The translations under genes and the position numbers were made by a program. From Oceanibaculum nanhaiense (GTDB taxonomy: Bacteria; Pseudomonadota; Alphaproteobacteria; Oceanibaculales; Oceanibaculaceae), in assembly GCF_002148795.1 (NCBI RefSeq), contig NZ_MPOB01000002.1, forward strand, positions 310,001 to 374,000: a stretch of 64,000 nt of DNA. The letters are read 5' to 3'. The notes under the pieces are model-generated. The model had not been told where the DNA came from. It saw only the letters and a list, made by a program, of their open reading frames with translations, and ran no database searches. This document shows positions 51,434-61,013 of this stretch, one piece after another. How positions within the stretch are numbered: position 1 is the first letter of the stretch; every line of letters starts with the position of its first letter.

Positions 51434-52221
51434 GAGCCGATCATGCCGAGCTGCGGGCTCGACGCCTCGGCATAGCCCTTGCGCGGGATACGCCCGGCGC
51501 GGCGCGCGGCGCGGCCGGCGGCCACGGCGTCGCGCATGGCGGCCGCCATCAGCACCGGGTTGCGCGCCTTGGAGATGGCGGTGTTCAGCAGCACCGCGTC
51601 GGCGCCGATCTCCATCGCGCGGGCGGCGTCGGAGGCGGTGCCGATACCGGCATCGACGATTACCGGCACGGTGGAGCGGTTACACACCATCTCCAGATTA
51701 TACGGGTTCACCAGCCCCATGCCGGAGCCGATGGGCGAGGCCAGCGGCATGACGGCGGCGCAGCCAACATCGGCCAGCTTCTGGCAGACCACCGGATCGT
51801 CGGTGCAGTAGGGCAGCACGATGAAGCCGTCCTTCACCAGCTCCTCCGCCGCCTCGACCAGCTGCGCGACGTCGGGGTACAGTGTCTCGCGGTCGCCGAT
51901 CAGTTCCAGCTTCACCCAGTCGGTGCCGACCGCTTCGCGCCCCAGCTGCGCGGTCAGCACGGCGTCGCGTACGGTGCCGCAACCCGCCGTGTTGGGCAGC
52001 AGGTGGCAGCGGTCCTTCAGCACGTCCCACAGATTTTCGGCATGGGATTCGGTGCTGACCCGGCGGATCGACACGGTGACGATCTCCGCCGCGCTGGCCG
52101 TCAGCGCATCCAGCATGACCTGGCGGTTGGGGTAGCCCGCCGTGCCGATCAGCAGGCGAGAACCGAAGCTCTTGCCAGCCAGCGTGAAGGGGTCTTTCGC
52201 GGCGTTCTGTATAGCGTTCAT
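51430..52221 (-). CDS. thiG: Thiazole synthase
   Basis: Forms the thiazole ring from deoxyxylulose phosphate, dehydroglycine and ThiS thiocarboxylate. The 263-residue TIM barrel has [36 protein letters not shown] with the catalytic Lys, [36 protein letters not shown] and [20 protein letters not shown]. All are conserved. It starts 4 bases after thiS. Confidence 0.96.
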   Translation of the reverse strand: MNAIQNAAKDPFTLAGKSFGSRLLIGTAGYPNRQVMLDALTASAAEIVTVSIRRVSTESHAENLWDVLKDRCHLLPNTAGCGTVRDAVLTAQLGREAVGTDWVKLELIGDRETLYPDVAQLVEAAEELVKDGFIVLPYCTDDPVVCQKLADVGCAAVMPLASPIGSGMGLVNPYNLEMVCNRSTVPVIVDAGIGTASDAARAMEIGADAVLLNTAISKARNPVLMAAAMRDAVAAGRAARRAGRIPRKGYAEASSPQLGMIGS

Positions 52222-52225
52222 GCTC

Positions 52226-52465
52226 TCACCCGCCCTGGAAGGGCTGTACGATCTCTATATCATCATTGGCGCTGACCGGAGTCGCCGCCCAGTCGCTGCG
52301 TTTCACGACCTTCTGGTTCGCCGCCACGGCGATGCCGGGCCGGCTGGCATCGATGCCCCGCTCGGCCAGCAGGGCGGCGATGGTCGTTGCCATCGTGCCG
52401 TAAGCTTTACCGTTCAGGCGGATCGGAACAACGGTCTTGCTGTCGCTCATCGCACTCATACTCAT
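52226..52465 (-). CDS. thiS: ThiS sulfur carrier protein
   Basis: A 79-residue ubiquitin-like protein whose C-terminal Gly-Gly (VQPFQGG) is adenylated and thiocarboxylated to deliver sulfur to ThiG. Start ATG overlaps the thiO stop (ATGA), which supports it; an internal ATG at 52450 is possible. The N-terminus is slightly longer than typical 66-residue ThiS. Confidence 0.93.
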   Translation of the reverse strand: MSMSAMSDSKTVVPIRLNGKAYGTMATTIAALLAERGIDASRPGIAVAANQKVVKRSDWAATPVSANDDIEIVQPFQGG

Positions 52466-53631
52466 TCTGCGGCAATCTCGGACGTTGCCGCTGACTTAGC
52501 GGCGAAGCGCGCCAGCGTAAAGGGGGCGGCTTCGGAAAGTGTCCTGCCGGTCAGGATCTGCCGGGCGATGGCGTCGGCGGTGATCGGCGCCAGCAGGATG
52601 CCGTTGCGGTGGTGGCCGGTCGCCACCAGCAGCCCGTCGAGCCCGCTCTCGCCCAGGATCGGCGCGTCGTCGCGGCTGGTCGGGCGGAACCCCACCCACA
52701 TCTCCTCGATCGGCAGTTCCTCAATGGCGGGGACCGCCCGCCAGGCGGCGTCCAGCAGCGCCAGCACGCCACCCGCCGTCATGTGCGGGTCATAGCCCTT
52801 TTCCTCGACGGTGGCGCCGACGATCAGGCGGCCATCGGCGCGCGGCACCAGATAGATTTTCGGTGCCCACAATACGGATGTGGCCAGCGGCGCTTTCGGG
52901 TCCATGCGCAGGCTCAGCATCTGGCCTTTCACCGGGCGCACCGGCGGCAGCGCGATGTCGGGCAGGCCGGGGATGTCGCGCGACCAGGAGCCGGCGGCCA
53001 GCACCACGATATCGGCCCTGTGGAGATTGTCGCCGATCCTAACGCCGACAGCGCGGCCGGCCTCGGTCTCGATGCCGGTGACCGGGCTGTTCTCGTGCAG
53101 CACCCCGCCTGCCTTCGCGAAGGCCGCCTGCAGTGCCGCGGCCAGCTTGCGGTTCTCGACCTGATGGTCATCGGGCGCCCAGACGGCACCGGTGATGCCG
53201 GGCCGCAGATAGGGCTCGCGCTTCCGGGCCTCGGCGCCGCTCAGCCAGTCGACGGCGAGGCCAAGGTCGCGCTGGAATTCGTAGGTGAAGCGCAGCTGCT
53301 CCGCCTCGTCGCGATTGGTGGCGGCGACCAGCGTGCCGGTCTCGCGATATTCGACATCGATGCCCGACGCCGCGTTCAGCTCGGCGGCGAAGCCGGGCCA
53401 CAGCTTCTGGCTGGCCAGCGTCAGCGGCAGCAGGGATTCCTCGCCGGGCTCGGTTTCGGCATTGGCGGCCAGCATGCCGGCGGCGGCCCAGCTGGCGCCG
53501 CGCCCGGCCTGGCCGCGCTCGAACACGGAAACGCGGCAACCGGCCTGAGCCAGCCGCCAGCCGATGCCAAGGCCGCAGACGCCGGCACCGATGATGGCGA
53601 CGGATGGTTTGCCGGGTAGTTTAGGTGACAT
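52462..53631 (-). CDS. thiO: Glycine oxidase
   Basis: FAD enzyme that oxidises glycine to dehydroglycine for thiazole synthesis. The 389-residue protein has the dinucleotide motif AIIGAGVCGLGIGWRLAQAG, ASWAAAGMLAANAETE and the C-terminal TGHHRNGILLAPITADAIA, typical of ThiO rather than other DAO enzymes. It is the first gene of the thi operon, 6-9 bases after the TPP riboswitch, whose 3' end overlaps its RBS AGGGAG. Confidence 0.94.
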   Translation of the reverse strand: MSPKLPGKPSVAIIGAGVCGLGIGWRLAQAGCRVSVFERGQAGRGASWAAAGMLAANAETEPGEESLLPLTLASQKLWPGFAAELNAASGIDVEYRETGTLVAATNRDEAEQLRFTYEFQRDLGLAVDWLSGAEARKREPYLRPGITGAVWAPDDHQVENRKLAAALQAAFAKAGGVLHENSPVTGIETEAGRAVGVRIGDNLHRADIVVLAAGSWSRDIPGLPDIALPPVRPVKGQMLSLRMDPKAPLATSVLWAPKIYLVPRADGRLIVGATVEEKGYDPHMTAGGVLALLDAAWRAVPAIEELPIEEMWVGFRPTSRDDAPILGESGLDGLLVATGHHRNGILLAPITADAIARQILTGRTLSEAAPFTLARFAAKSAATSEIAAE

Positions 53632-53637
53632 GGTAAC

Positions 53638-53724
53638 GCTCCCTTCGCTGGCATGATCCAGATCAGGTTCAATGGGTATGTTCTCAGCCGGATCGGCTCA
53701 TCCCGCCCCGGCACCCCAGCTACA
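53638..53724 (-). promoter_or_regulatory. TPP riboswitch
   Basis: Read on the minus strand: GGGGTGCCGGGGCGGGATG, CTGAGAACATACCC, GAACCTGATCTGGATCATGC, AGCGAAGGGAG. These are the universal THI-element blocks in order. The terminal AAGGGAG is also the thiO RBS, so TPP binding probably blocks translation initiation rather than acting by a terminator. Confidence 0.95.
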
Positions 53725-53756
53725 CTATGCCATGTAATGGTTCTGCCATGAAATGC

Positions 53757-53784
53757 AACGGCGGGGCCGGAGCCCCGCCGTTTT
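53757..53784. terminator. Terminator downstream of the histidine kinase
   Basis: Perfect 11-bp stem AACGGCGGGGC / GCCCCGCCGTT (53757-53767 and 53772-53782) with a CGGA loop. T-rich on the plus side (TTTT), weaker on the minus side. It separates the kinase transcript from the thi operon. Confidence 0.75.
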
Positions 53785-53812
53785 CACATGCTCCGTATAG
53801 AGGTCGCACTGA

Positions 53813-55135
53813 TCAGGGCAATGGCAGGCGGATGGTGGCGATGGTGCCCTGGCCGGGGGCGCTGGTCAGGGTGAATTCGCCGCCATGTAGTTCGACCAGC
53901 CGGCGGGCGAGCGGCAGGCCGATGCCGATGCCGTCATGCTGCCGCACCATCGCGTTGTCGAACTGCACGAAGGGGGTCATCGCTTCGGCCAGCCGGTCCT
54001 CCGGGATGCCGGGGCCGGTATCGGCGATGCGGATCGCCAGCCAGTGCGATTCCTCGATGTCGGCGGAAAGTGTGATCTGCCCGCCGGCCGGGGTGTGGCG
54101 CAGCGCGTTGGATAGCAGTTGGTCCAGAATCTGCTGCAGGCGGGCGCAGTCACACAGCAGCCGGGGCAGGTTCTCCGCGACCCTGGAGGTCAGTGTCACC
54201 CCGCGTTGCGCGGCTGCCGCGCCATGGCTTTGCAGGCAATCCGCCAGCGTCTCCCGGACATCGACATCGGTTTTGACGAGCGTCAGCATGCCGGCCTCGG
54301 CCTGCGAGACATCGAGAATCTTGGTGATGATCTGCAGCGCGCGGGTGCCGCTGTCGTGGATGTCGTTGATGTAATCCTTGTGCTTCGGGTTGCCGATCGG
54401 CCCCAGCACCTCGCTGCGCAGCATGTCGGAAAAGCCGATCACGGCGTTCATCGGCGTGCGCAGATGGTGGCTGAGCTGCGCCAGGGTCTGCCATTTATTG
54501 TGTTGCGCCAGCGCCAGTTCCTGGCGGGTGGCTTCCAGCCTCCGGTGTTCCCGGTCCAGTTCGTTTTCCAGCCGCAGCGTCTGGAGCAGCCGGCGGCTGT
54601 AGAACACCGAGATCACCGCCAGCATGATGGCGTAAAAAAGCACCTGCCCGCCCATCGCCAGATAGACCGGTTGCTTCAGCAGCAGCAGGCAGGCGGCAAG
54701 CGGCAGGGTGGCGCCCAGCAGATAGCCCAGATAGGCCGGCTGATACCAGCACAGGGCGGTGATGGCGCCGGCGGTCATGCCGGCGATCATGAAGCCGGCG
54801 AAGGCGAAATCCTCGACGCCGCCAACCGGCAGCAGCAGCACCGGCAGGCAGCCCCAGCTGAGGCCGCTCAGCACCGCGCCCGCGGTGAAGACATGCAGTT
54901 TCCGGCGGGCCGGCCAGGCTGATTTGCGCAGCCAGTGCGACAGCAAAAGCCGTGAGATGGCAAGGGCCGTCATGCCGGCGATCCAGGCCAGTTCGGTCGC
55001 CGCCGGCAGCGTATCCCACAACACGAAGAGGGAGAGCAGGGCGACGACGAGGTTGGTGAGGATCGTCGCCCGATTCCGCAACAGCCCGTCCGCCTGCTGC
55101 GGGGCGATATCCGGCACCGTTTCGTGGCTAAACAA
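53813..55135 (-). CDS. Membrane sensor histidine kinase
   Basis: A 440-residue kinase with six predicted transmembrane helices and almost no periplasmic loop (about 25-185), then a coiled-coil, the HisKA domain with His223 in LSHHLRTPMNAVIGF, the N box, and the ATPase motifs RIADTGPGIPEDRL and GIGIGLPLARRLVELHGG. It senses a membrane or intramembrane signal. No response regulator is adjacent, so it is an orphan kinase; a partner in the CtrA pathway is possible but unproven. Confidence 0.93.
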   Translation of the reverse strand: MFSHETVPDIAPQQADGLLRNRATILTNLVVALLSLFVLWDTLPAATELAWIAGMTALAISRLLLSHWLRKSAWPARRKLHVFTAGAVLSGLSWGCLPVLLLPVGGVEDFAFAGFMIAGMTAGAITALCWYQPAYLGYLLGATLPLAACLLLLKQPVYLAMGGQVLFYAIMLAVISVFYSRRLLQTLRLENELDREHRRLEATRQELALAQHNKWQTLAQLSHHLRTPMNAVIGFSDMLRSEVLGPIGNPKHKDYINDIHDSGTRALQIITKILDVSQAEAGMLTLVKTDVDVRETLADCLQSHGAAAAQRGVTLTSRVAENLPRLLCDCARLQQILDQLLSNALRHTPAGGQITLSADIEESHWLAIRIADTGPGIPEDRLAEAMTPFVQFDNAMVRQHDGIGIGLPLARRLVELHGGEFTLTSAPGQGTIATIRLPLP

Positions 55136-55238
55136 CTGATGCGTTCCTCGGGGCTGTCGCGTCGCGTTTGTCGGCGGGTAAGGCCTATGGAAATTAAAAG
55201 GTAATCATTGAGGGTTTGTTAAAACGCCCGCACGGCAG

Positions 55239-55264
55239 CAGCGGGGCCGAAGCCCCGCTGTTTA
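55239..55264. terminator. Terminator downstream of the chemoreceptor
   Basis: 9-bp stem CAGCGGGGC / GCCCCGCTG (55239-55247 and 55252-55260) with a CGAA loop, then TTTATT on the plus side. It separates the chemoreceptor from the kinase. The minus-side T tract is poor. Confidence 0.65.
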
Positions 55265-55289
55265 TTAATCCCATCGAAATCGGCCTGCC

Positions 55290-57077
55290 TCAAGCAGTGC
55301 GGATGCGGTTCAGGAAATTGCCCATCTCATTGCGCAGCTGGGCCGCCGTACGGGACAATTCCTGGGCGCTGTCGAGCACCTGGCTGGCCGCCGTCCCACC
55401 CTCGGATGCCGCCTGGCTGACCTGGACGATGGCGCCGGAAACCTCCTGCGTGCCGGCCGAGGCCTGTTGTACATTGCGGGAAATTTCCTGCGTCGCCGCG
55501 TCCTGCTGCTCCACCGCCGAGGCGATGGTGGCGGCGATTTCGCGGCTTTCGCCGATCACCTGTGCGATTTCCTTGATGGCACCGACGGTGCGCTGGGTAC
55601 CGCCCTGCACCTCGCCGATCTGGTGGGTGATCTCCTCGGTTGCCCGCGCAGTCTGGCTGGCCAGGTTCTTCACTTCCGAGGCCACAACCGCGAAGCCCTT
55701 GCCGGCCTCGCCTGCACGTGCCGCCTCGATGGTGGCATTCAGCGCCAGCAGGTTGGTCTGCTCGGCGATGGCCTGGATCAGGCTGACCACCTCGCCGATC
55801 TTCTGGGTGGCGGCCACCAGCCCCTCGGCGGTTGCCTGGGTCTGGGTGGCGGTGCCGACGGCGCGGTCGGCGACCTGGGAGGATTGCGTGACCTGGCTGC
55901 CGATTTCGCGGACCGAGGCCGCCAGCTCCTCGCAGGCCGTGGCCACGGTCTCGACATTGGCGCTGGCCTCGTTCGCGGCGGCTGCCACGGTGCTGGCCTG
56001 GGCGTTGGTTTCCTCCAGGCTGGCATTCAGGGTCTGTGCTGCCGCCTCAAGCTCCGTCGCCGCCGCCGAGACGATGCCGACGATGCTGCCGACGCTCTGC
56101 TCGAAACTGTCGGCCAGCGCGATCATCGCCTGCTTCTTCTCCGCTTCGGCACGTGCCTCGCGCTCGACCTGTTCCGCCTCCAGCCGCTTGATCTCGATGG
56201 TGCGCTGCTTGAAGGTCTGGAAGGCGAGGCCGACCTGGCCCACCTCGTCACGGCTGCGCACCTGGACATCGACGGTGGTATCGCCTTCGGCGAGTTTCAG
56301 CAGCGCATGGACGACCTGGGCCAGCGGCCGGGTGATCTGGCCGCGCACCAGCCAGGCCGAGATGCCGAAGCCCAGCATCGCGCCGACCAGCGACAGCACG
56401 ATCATCATCTGCAGCGCGAACTGCTCATGCGCATAGGCGGTTTCCATCGACTGGGCGGTGAAGCTGTCCAGCTTGTTGATCAGGGCGACGAACTGCTTGT
56501 GCAGGATCTCCTCACTGGCCAGCACACCGGCCAGCATGCCCTCGGCCTGCTCGGTACGGCCCTCGCGGATCGCCGTGGTGATCGCGCGAACCTGGTCCGA
56601 CAGGATGATGAAATTCTTGTCGATGGCTTCCAGATCGTGCAGGGCGGTGCTGTATTCCTCGACTTCCGCCGCATTCTTGGCATTGGCGATGGCCTGTTTC
56701 GCCAGATCTTCGGCCGATCGGATTTCCTGATAGACCCGCGGAGTCAGATCTTCCAGCGCGGTGATCGCCGCCCGCAGGCTGTTCTCATTGGCATCGGACC
56801 GCAGGCCTCCGAGGCGGGTCACCCGCTCCACTAACACCGCCTGCTCCAGCTGATGTTCGGAAACCTTGTGAACCATCGCGGTCAGCGGCATGTCATTGCG
56901 CACCACCGACTGCATTTCCTCGCCGATCAGTGAAAGCTGCCAGACGGCGGTGCCGCCGACAGCGAAAGTGAAAGCAACGCAGAGGCCGACGATGGCCATC
57001 AGCTTCTGCATGACGGAGAGGCTGCGGCCGCTCCGCTCAGTGCGGGCCGGGCTGCCCGCCAGGACGATGTCGCTCAT
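55290..57077 (-). CDS. Methyl-accepting chemotaxis protein
   Basis: A 595-residue chemoreceptor. TM1 at about 26-48, a periplasmic helical bundle (49-220), TM2 at about 222-245, HAMP (240-295), and the signalling domain with the conserved hairpin tip [21 protein letters not shown]. The C-terminus lacks a CheR-binding pentapeptide. No che or flagellar genes are adjacent. CtrA-like motifs lie about 95-210 bases upstream. Confidence 0.95.
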   Translation of the reverse strand: MSDIVLAGSPARTERSGRSLSVMQKLMAIVGLCVAFTFAVGGTAVWQLSLIGEEMQSVVRNDMPLTAMVHKVSEHQLEQAVLVERVTRLGGLRSDANENSLRAAITALEDLTPRVYQEIRSAEDLAKQAIANAKNAAEVEEYSTALHDLEAIDKNFIILSDQVRAITTAIREGRTEQAEGMLAGVLASEEILHKQFVALINKLDSFTAQSMETAYAHEQFALQMMIVLSLVGAMLGFGISAWLVRGQITRPLAQVVHALLKLAEGDTTVDVQVRSRDEVGQVGLAFQTFKQRTIEIKRLEAEQVEREARAEAEKKQAMIALADSFEQSVGSIVGIVSAAATELEAAAQTLNASLEETNAQASTVAAAANEASANVETVATACEELAASVREIGSQVTQSSQVADRAVGTATQTQATAEGLVAATQKIGEVVSLIQAIAEQTNLLALNATIEAARAGEAGKGFAVVASEVKNLASQTARATEEITHQIGEVQGGTQRTVGAIKEIAQVIGESREIAATIASAVEQQDAATQEISRNVQQASAGTQEVSGAIVQVSQAASEGGTAASQVLDSAQELSRTAAQLRNEMGNFLNRIRTA

Positions 57078-57167
57078 AGGAGGATTCCCTTTCGGAATTC
57101 AGATCACATTGAAACGAATTTTCGGTGTTATTTCGAAAATTTCATGACGAATGATCTGCGATATTTC

Positions 57168-57183
57168 TTAAGTTAAGATTAAC
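57168..57183. promoter_or_regulatory. CtrA-like motif A upstream of the chemoreceptor
   Basis: TTAAGTTAAGATTAAC: TTAA-N7-TTAAC, a perfect match to the CtrA consensus, 91-106 bases before the chemoreceptor start. Confidence 0.6.
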
Positions 57184-57238
57184 GTAATCCAAGAATTATT
57201 CTAAAAAATCAAATACGCGTTCATTCTTCTTGTTGTTG

Positions 57239-57256
57239 GGTTAATCAATTTTAACC
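57239..57256. promoter_or_regulatory. Palindromic GGTTAA/TTAACC dyad
   Basis: GGTTAATCAATTTTAACC: perfect 6-bp arms around 6 bases. Similar to a CtrA site but the half-sites are one base closer. Confidence 0.4.
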
Positions 57257-57270
57257 ACTCGAAGTATTGG

Positions 57271-57285
57271 TTAAAGCTTAATTAA
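57271..57285. promoter_or_regulatory. CtrA-like motif B upstream of the chemoreceptor
   Basis: TTAAAGCTTAATTAA; read on the minus strand it is TTAATTAAGCTTTAAC, again TTAA-N7-TTAAC. It is about 200 bases from the chemoreceptor start and 140 from the epimerase start. Confidence 0.55.
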
Positions 57286-57424
57286 GGACTCGCCTTCGGT
57301 GGGACTTAGACGAATGGGGTCTGGAGGCTTCTGAGGTGAGTCGGTTGCCCTGCAGGTGGGTAATGACGTTAGATACGCGCGCCCGCTGCCCGTGGATCAC
57401 CCGGAGCGAAAAGGAGAAGGCGGC

Positions 57425-58414
57425 ATGAGCGTGCTGGTCACCGGCGTTGCCGGCTTCATCGGCTTCCATCTGGCGGCGGCGCTGCTGCGCGCCGGGCAGC
57501 GCGTGGTCGGCATCGACAATCTGAACGATTATTACGACCCGGCGCTGAAGCGCGCCCGGTTGGATGCATTACCGGAAGGCGATTTCCGCTTCATCGAGGC
57601 CGATCTGGCGGAGGCGGAGACCGTGCGCGCGGCGCTGGCCGGCGAGGGAAGGTTCGACGCCATCGTGAATCTGGCGGCGCAGGCCGGCGTGCGCTATTCG
57701 CTGGAACACCCGCAAGCCTATGTGCGCAGCAACATCCAGGGCTTCCTGACCGTGCTGGAACTGGCCCGGCATCATGAAGGGCCAGATGGCGGACCGGCGC
57801 ATCTGGTCTATGCCAGCTCTTCCTCGGTCTATGGCGCGAACCGCAAGCTGCCCTTCGCGGTGGGCGACCCGACCGACCGGCCGGTCTCCTTCTATGGTGC
57901 GACCAAGAAGGCGAACGAGGCGATGGCCTATTCCTATGCCAGCCTCTATGGCATCCCGGCGACGGGCCTGCGCTTCTTCACCGTCTATGGGCCGTGGGGC
58001 CGGCCCGACATGGCGCCATACCTGTTCGCCGATGCGATCTTCGCCGGCCGGCCGATCAAGCTGTTCAACCGCGGCGAGATGGCGCGCGACTTCAGCTATA
58101 TCGACGATGTGATCGCCGGCGTCATGGCCGCCATCGACCGCCCGCCGGCAGCGGACGAGGCGGGGGTGCGTCACAAACTCTATAATCTCGGCAACAGCCG
58201 ACAGGAGCCGCTGCGTCGCTTCCTGTCGGTGATGGAGCAGGCCGCCGGGCGCACGGCGATGATCGAGGAACTGCCGATGCAGGCCGGCGACGTGACCGCG
58301 ACCCATGCCGATATCGAGGCGAGCCGCCGTGACCTCGGCTATGACCCGGCCACGCCCATCGATGAGGGCGTGCCGCGCTTCATCGACTGGTTCCGCCGGT
58401 ACAGGGGGCTATGA
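57425..58414 (+). CDS. UDP-glucuronate 4-epimerase-like SDR
   Basis: A 329-residue NAD-dependent epimerase. ATG at 57425 follows GGAGAAGG. The Rossmann motif GVAGFIGFHLAAALL, the diagnostic GIDNLNDYYDPALKRARL, SSSSVYGANRKLPF, the catalytic Tyr-x-x-x-Lys in FYGATKKANEAMAYSY, and RFFTVYGPWGRPDMAPYLF resemble UDP-GlcA 4-epimerases that feed galacturonate into surface polysaccharides. Other sugar nucleotides are possible. A bidirectional terminator follows. Confidence 0.9.
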   Translation: MSVLVTGVAGFIGFHLAAALLRAGQRVVGIDNLNDYYDPALKRARLDALPEGDFRFIEADLAEAETVRAALAGEGRFDAIVNLAAQAGVRYSLEHPQAYVRSNIQGFLTVLELARHHEGPDGGPAHLVYASSSSVYGANRKLPFAVGDPTDRPVSFYGATKKANEAMAYSYASLYGIPATGLRFFTVYGPWGRPDMAPYLFADAIFAGRPIKLFNRGEMARDFSYIDDVIAGVMAAIDRPPAADEAGVRHKLYNLGNSRQEPLRRFLSVMEQAAGRTAMIEELPMQAGDVTATHADIEASRRDLGYDPATPIDEGVPRFIDWFRRYRGL

Positions 58415-58417
58415 AAA

Positions 58418-58443
58418 AGGCCGGCGGGTCGCCCCGCCGGCCT
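58418..58443. terminator. Terminator between epimerase and aminotransferase
   Basis: Perfect 11-bp stem AGGCCGGCGGG / CCCGCCGGCCT (58418-58428 and 58433-58443), TCGC loop, flanked by A-rich and T-rich sequence on either side, so it can serve both convergent genes. Confidence 0.85.
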
Positions 58444-58468
58444 GTTCTTCTTGGTATGCCGCCCGCGC

Positions 58469-59803
58469 TCAGTGCAGGGTCTTCAGCACATCGCCCAGCG
58501 TGCCGAACATCTCGTCGATGTGGCTCTTCTCCAGGATCAGCGGCGGGGAGAGCGCGATGATGTCGCCGGTGGTGCGGATCAGCAGCCCCTTCTCATAGGC
58601 CTTGCCGAACGCCTCCATGGCGCGCGCCGTCGGCTTGCCGGGGATGCCTTCCAGCTCGATGCCGGCGATGATGCCGAGATTGCGCAGGTCGGTGACCGGG
58701 CCGACGCCCTTCAGCGAATGCACGGCGTCCTCCCAGTAGGGCGCCAGCTCGGCGGCGCGCTCGAACAGCCCTTCTTCCTTATAGACGTCGAGCGTGGCGA
58801 GGCCGGCGGCGGCGGCCAGCGGATGGCCGGAATAGGTGTAGCCGTGGAACAGCTCGATGGTGCCTTCGGGCGCATTGTCCATGAAGGTGTCGTAGATGCC
58901 CTGCTTGGCGAATACAGCACCCATCGGCACGCAGCCGTTGGTCAGCCCCTTGGCGGTGGTGATGAGGTCCGGCTTCACGCCGAAATGCTCGGTGGCGAAG
59001 CTGGAGCCGAGACGGCCGAAGCCGGTGATGACCTCGTCGAAGATCAGCAGGATGCCGTGCTTGTCGCAGATGCTGCGCAGCTTCTGCAGATAGCCCTTCG
59101 GCGGGATCAGCACGCCGGTCGAGCCGGCCACCGGCTCGACGATGACGGCGGCGATGTTGGAGGCGTCATGCAGCGTGACCAGCCGCTCCAGCTCGTCGGC
59201 CAGATGCCCGCCCCATTCCGGCTGGCCACGGGTGAAGGCCTGGTTTTCCGGGCTGTGGGTGTGCGGCAGATGATCGACGCCGGGCAGCAGGCTGCCGAAG
59301 AATTTGCGGTTGGAGACGATGCCGCCGACCGAGATGCCGCCGAAGCCGACGCCGTGATAGCCGCGCTCGCGGCCGATCAGCCGGGTCCGTGTGCCTTCGC
59401 CGCGCACCCGGTGATAGGCGATGGCGATCTTCAGCGCGGTATCGACCGATTCCGACCCGCCGCCGGTGAAGAACACCCGGTCATAGCCGGGCAGCATGGT
59501 GGTCAGCCGGCTCGCCAGCTCGAAGGACAGCGGGTGGCCCATCTGGAAGGACGGCGCGTAATCCAGCTTTTCCGCCTGCTTCTGGATCGCCTTCACGATC
59601 TTCTCGCGGCGGTGGCCGGCATTCACGCACCACAGGCCGGCGGTGCCGTCGAGGATGCGGCGGCCATCGGCGGTGGTATAGTGCATGCCCTCGGCCTCGA
59701 CCAGCATGCGCGGGTTCTTCTTGAAGGCCCGGTTCGCGGTGAACGGCATCCAGTAGGATTCGAGGTCGTTCGGACGGGTAATGTCCTGATAGTTGGTGTC
59801 CAT
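58469..59803 (-). CDS. Class III omega-aminotransferase (aspartate aminotransferase family)
   Basis: A 444-residue PLP enzyme from the ATG at 59803. The type is that of beta-alanine/omega-amino acid:pyruvate transaminases: YWMPFTANRAFKKNPRMLVE, GTAGLWCVNAGHRREKIV, FTGGGSESVDTALKIAIAYH, ERGYHGVGFGGISVGG, the PLP Asp region LIFDEVITGFGRLGSSF, and the PLP-binding Lys in DLITTAKGLTNGCVPMGAVF. Substrate may be beta-alanine, putrescine-like amines or taurine. The convergent epimerase is unrelated. Confidence 0.93.
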   Translation of the reverse strand: MDTNYQDITRPNDLESYWMPFTANRAFKKNPRMLVEAEGMHYTTADGRRILDGTAGLWCVNAGHRREKIVKAIQKQAEKLDYAPSFQMGHPLSFELASRLTTMLPGYDRVFFTGGGSESVDTALKIAIAYHRVRGEGTRTRLIGRERGYHGVGFGGISVGGIVSNRKFFGSLLPGVDHLPHTHSPENQAFTRGQPEWGGHLADELERLVTLHDASNIAAVIVEPVAGSTGVLIPPKGYLQKLRSICDKHGILLIFDEVITGFGRLGSSFATEHFGVKPDLITTAKGLTNGCVPMGAVFAKQGIYDTFMDNAPEGTIELFHGYTYSGHPLAAAAGLATLDVYKEEGLFERAAELAPYWEDAVHSLKGVGPVTDLRNLGIIAGIELEGIPGKPTARAMEAFGKAYEKGLLIRTTGDIIALSPPLILEKSHIDEMFGTLGDVLKTLH

Positions 59804-59982
59804 TGCGAGGCAACTCCCTGTCATGCGTAGCCTGTCATGCGCCTTATCTAATCACTACCGCGTCCCTGACCCGCCGGTAAAGGGGTGGGCGGTAAAGTGC
59901 CGCCGATGATCGGGCATGGCAGGCTTGCATCCGCGCAGCGCCCGACCGAGATATGATCGGCACCGTGATCAGGGGAAATACC

Positions 59983-60885
59983 ATGACCGACCGTTCGTAC
60001 TTCCTGCCGCCGCGCCGCCTGCTGCGGATTTCCGGCGAGGATCGCCAGACCTTTCTGCAGGGGCTGGTATCCAACGATGTGGCGAAGGCGACGCCGGACC
60101 GCGCGATCTGGTCGGCGCTGCTGACGGCGCAGGGCAAGTTCCTGCACGATTTCTTCATTACCGAGCATGATGGCGGCTATCTGCTGGATGCGGAGGCCGC
60201 GCGCATCGACGATCTGAAGCGCCGGCTGTCGCTCTACCGTATGCGTGCCAGGGCCGCAATCGAGGCGGTCGAGGGCTGGACGGTCGCCATCGCCTGGGGT
60301 GAAGACACGCTGAAGGCGCTGGATCTGCCGGATGAAGCCGGCGCGGCGGTACCCTTCGGCGGCGGCGTGGCCTTCGCCGATCCGCGCCTGGCCGGGGCGG
60401 GCGCGCGGCTCTACCTGCCCGATGCCGCAGCGCTGGAGGCGGCCGGCTTCACGCCCGGCGATCCGGCGGATTATGACCGGCTGCGGATATCGCTGGGCCT
60501 GCCGGATGGCAGCCGCGACATGCAGGTGGAGAAGGCGATCCTGCTGGAGAACGGCTTTGACGAGCTGCACGGCGTTGACTGGAAGAAGGGCTGCTATGTC
60601 GGCCAGGAGCTGACGGCGCGCACGAAATATCGCGGCCTCATCAAGAAGCGGCTGCTGCCGGTCGGCATCGCGGGGCCGCTGCCCGAGCCGGGTGCGATCA
60701 TCGAAGCCGATGGCCGCGAGGCCGGCGAGATGCGCAGTGCGGTTGATGGGCCGGACTTTTCAGTCGGTCTCGCCCTGCTGCGGCTGGAGGCGCTGGAGAG
60801 CGGTGCCGCGCTGACCATCGGCGAGACGGTGCTGACGCCCTTGATGCCGGACTGGGTTGCGCTGCCGGAGAAGAAATCCGCCTGA
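59983..60885 (+). CDS. ygfZ: Folate-binding YgfZ family protein
   Basis: A 300-residue GcvT-like protein that uses tetrahydrofolate to support Fe-S cluster assembly in certain enzymes (MiaB-type radical SAM). The ATG at 59983 follows AGGGGAA. The family signature is KKGCYVGQELTARTKYRG, and RLLRISGEDRQTFLQGLVSN at the start is typical. The Cys in the signature is essential in relatives and present here. Its name in other genomes is CAF17-like. No other Fe-S genes are near. Confidence 0.93.
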   Translation: MTDRSYFLPPRRLLRISGEDRQTFLQGLVSNDVAKATPDRAIWSALLTAQGKFLHDFFITEHDGGYLLDAEAARIDDLKRRLSLYRMRARAAIEAVEGWTVAIAWGEDTLKALDLPDEAGAAVPFGGGVAFADPRLAGAGARLYLPDAAALEAAGFTPGDPADYDRLRISLGLPDGSRDMQVEKAILLENGFDELHGVDWKKGCYVGQELTARTKYRGLIKKRLLPVGIAGPLPEPGAIIEADGREAGEMRSAVDGPDFSVGLALLRLEALESGAALTIGETVLTPLMPDWVALPEKKSA

Positions 60886-61013
60886 CCCGTATGGTTTTCC
60901 CGTGTGCATGCTTTTCCTGATGCAACGGGGCGTTACGGCAATCGCGATTGACCCATCCTCCCTGCCATGGTGTCTGCTGCCGGTATCGGCACGGATAGCG
61001 GACGGCGAACACA

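Larger units (their letters stand above)
57078..57424. other. AT-rich promoter region between chemoreceptor and epimerase
   Basis: 347 bases without a gene between divergent genes. It has two perfect TTAA-N7-TTAA motifs and one TTAA-N6-TTAA dyad and is AT-richer than its surroundings. No clear -35/-10 pair was identified. Confidence 0.6.

Noticed and set aside
57239-57256. Full CtrA site
   Set aside because: Half-sites are separated by 6, not 7, bases; kept only as a palindromic dyad.
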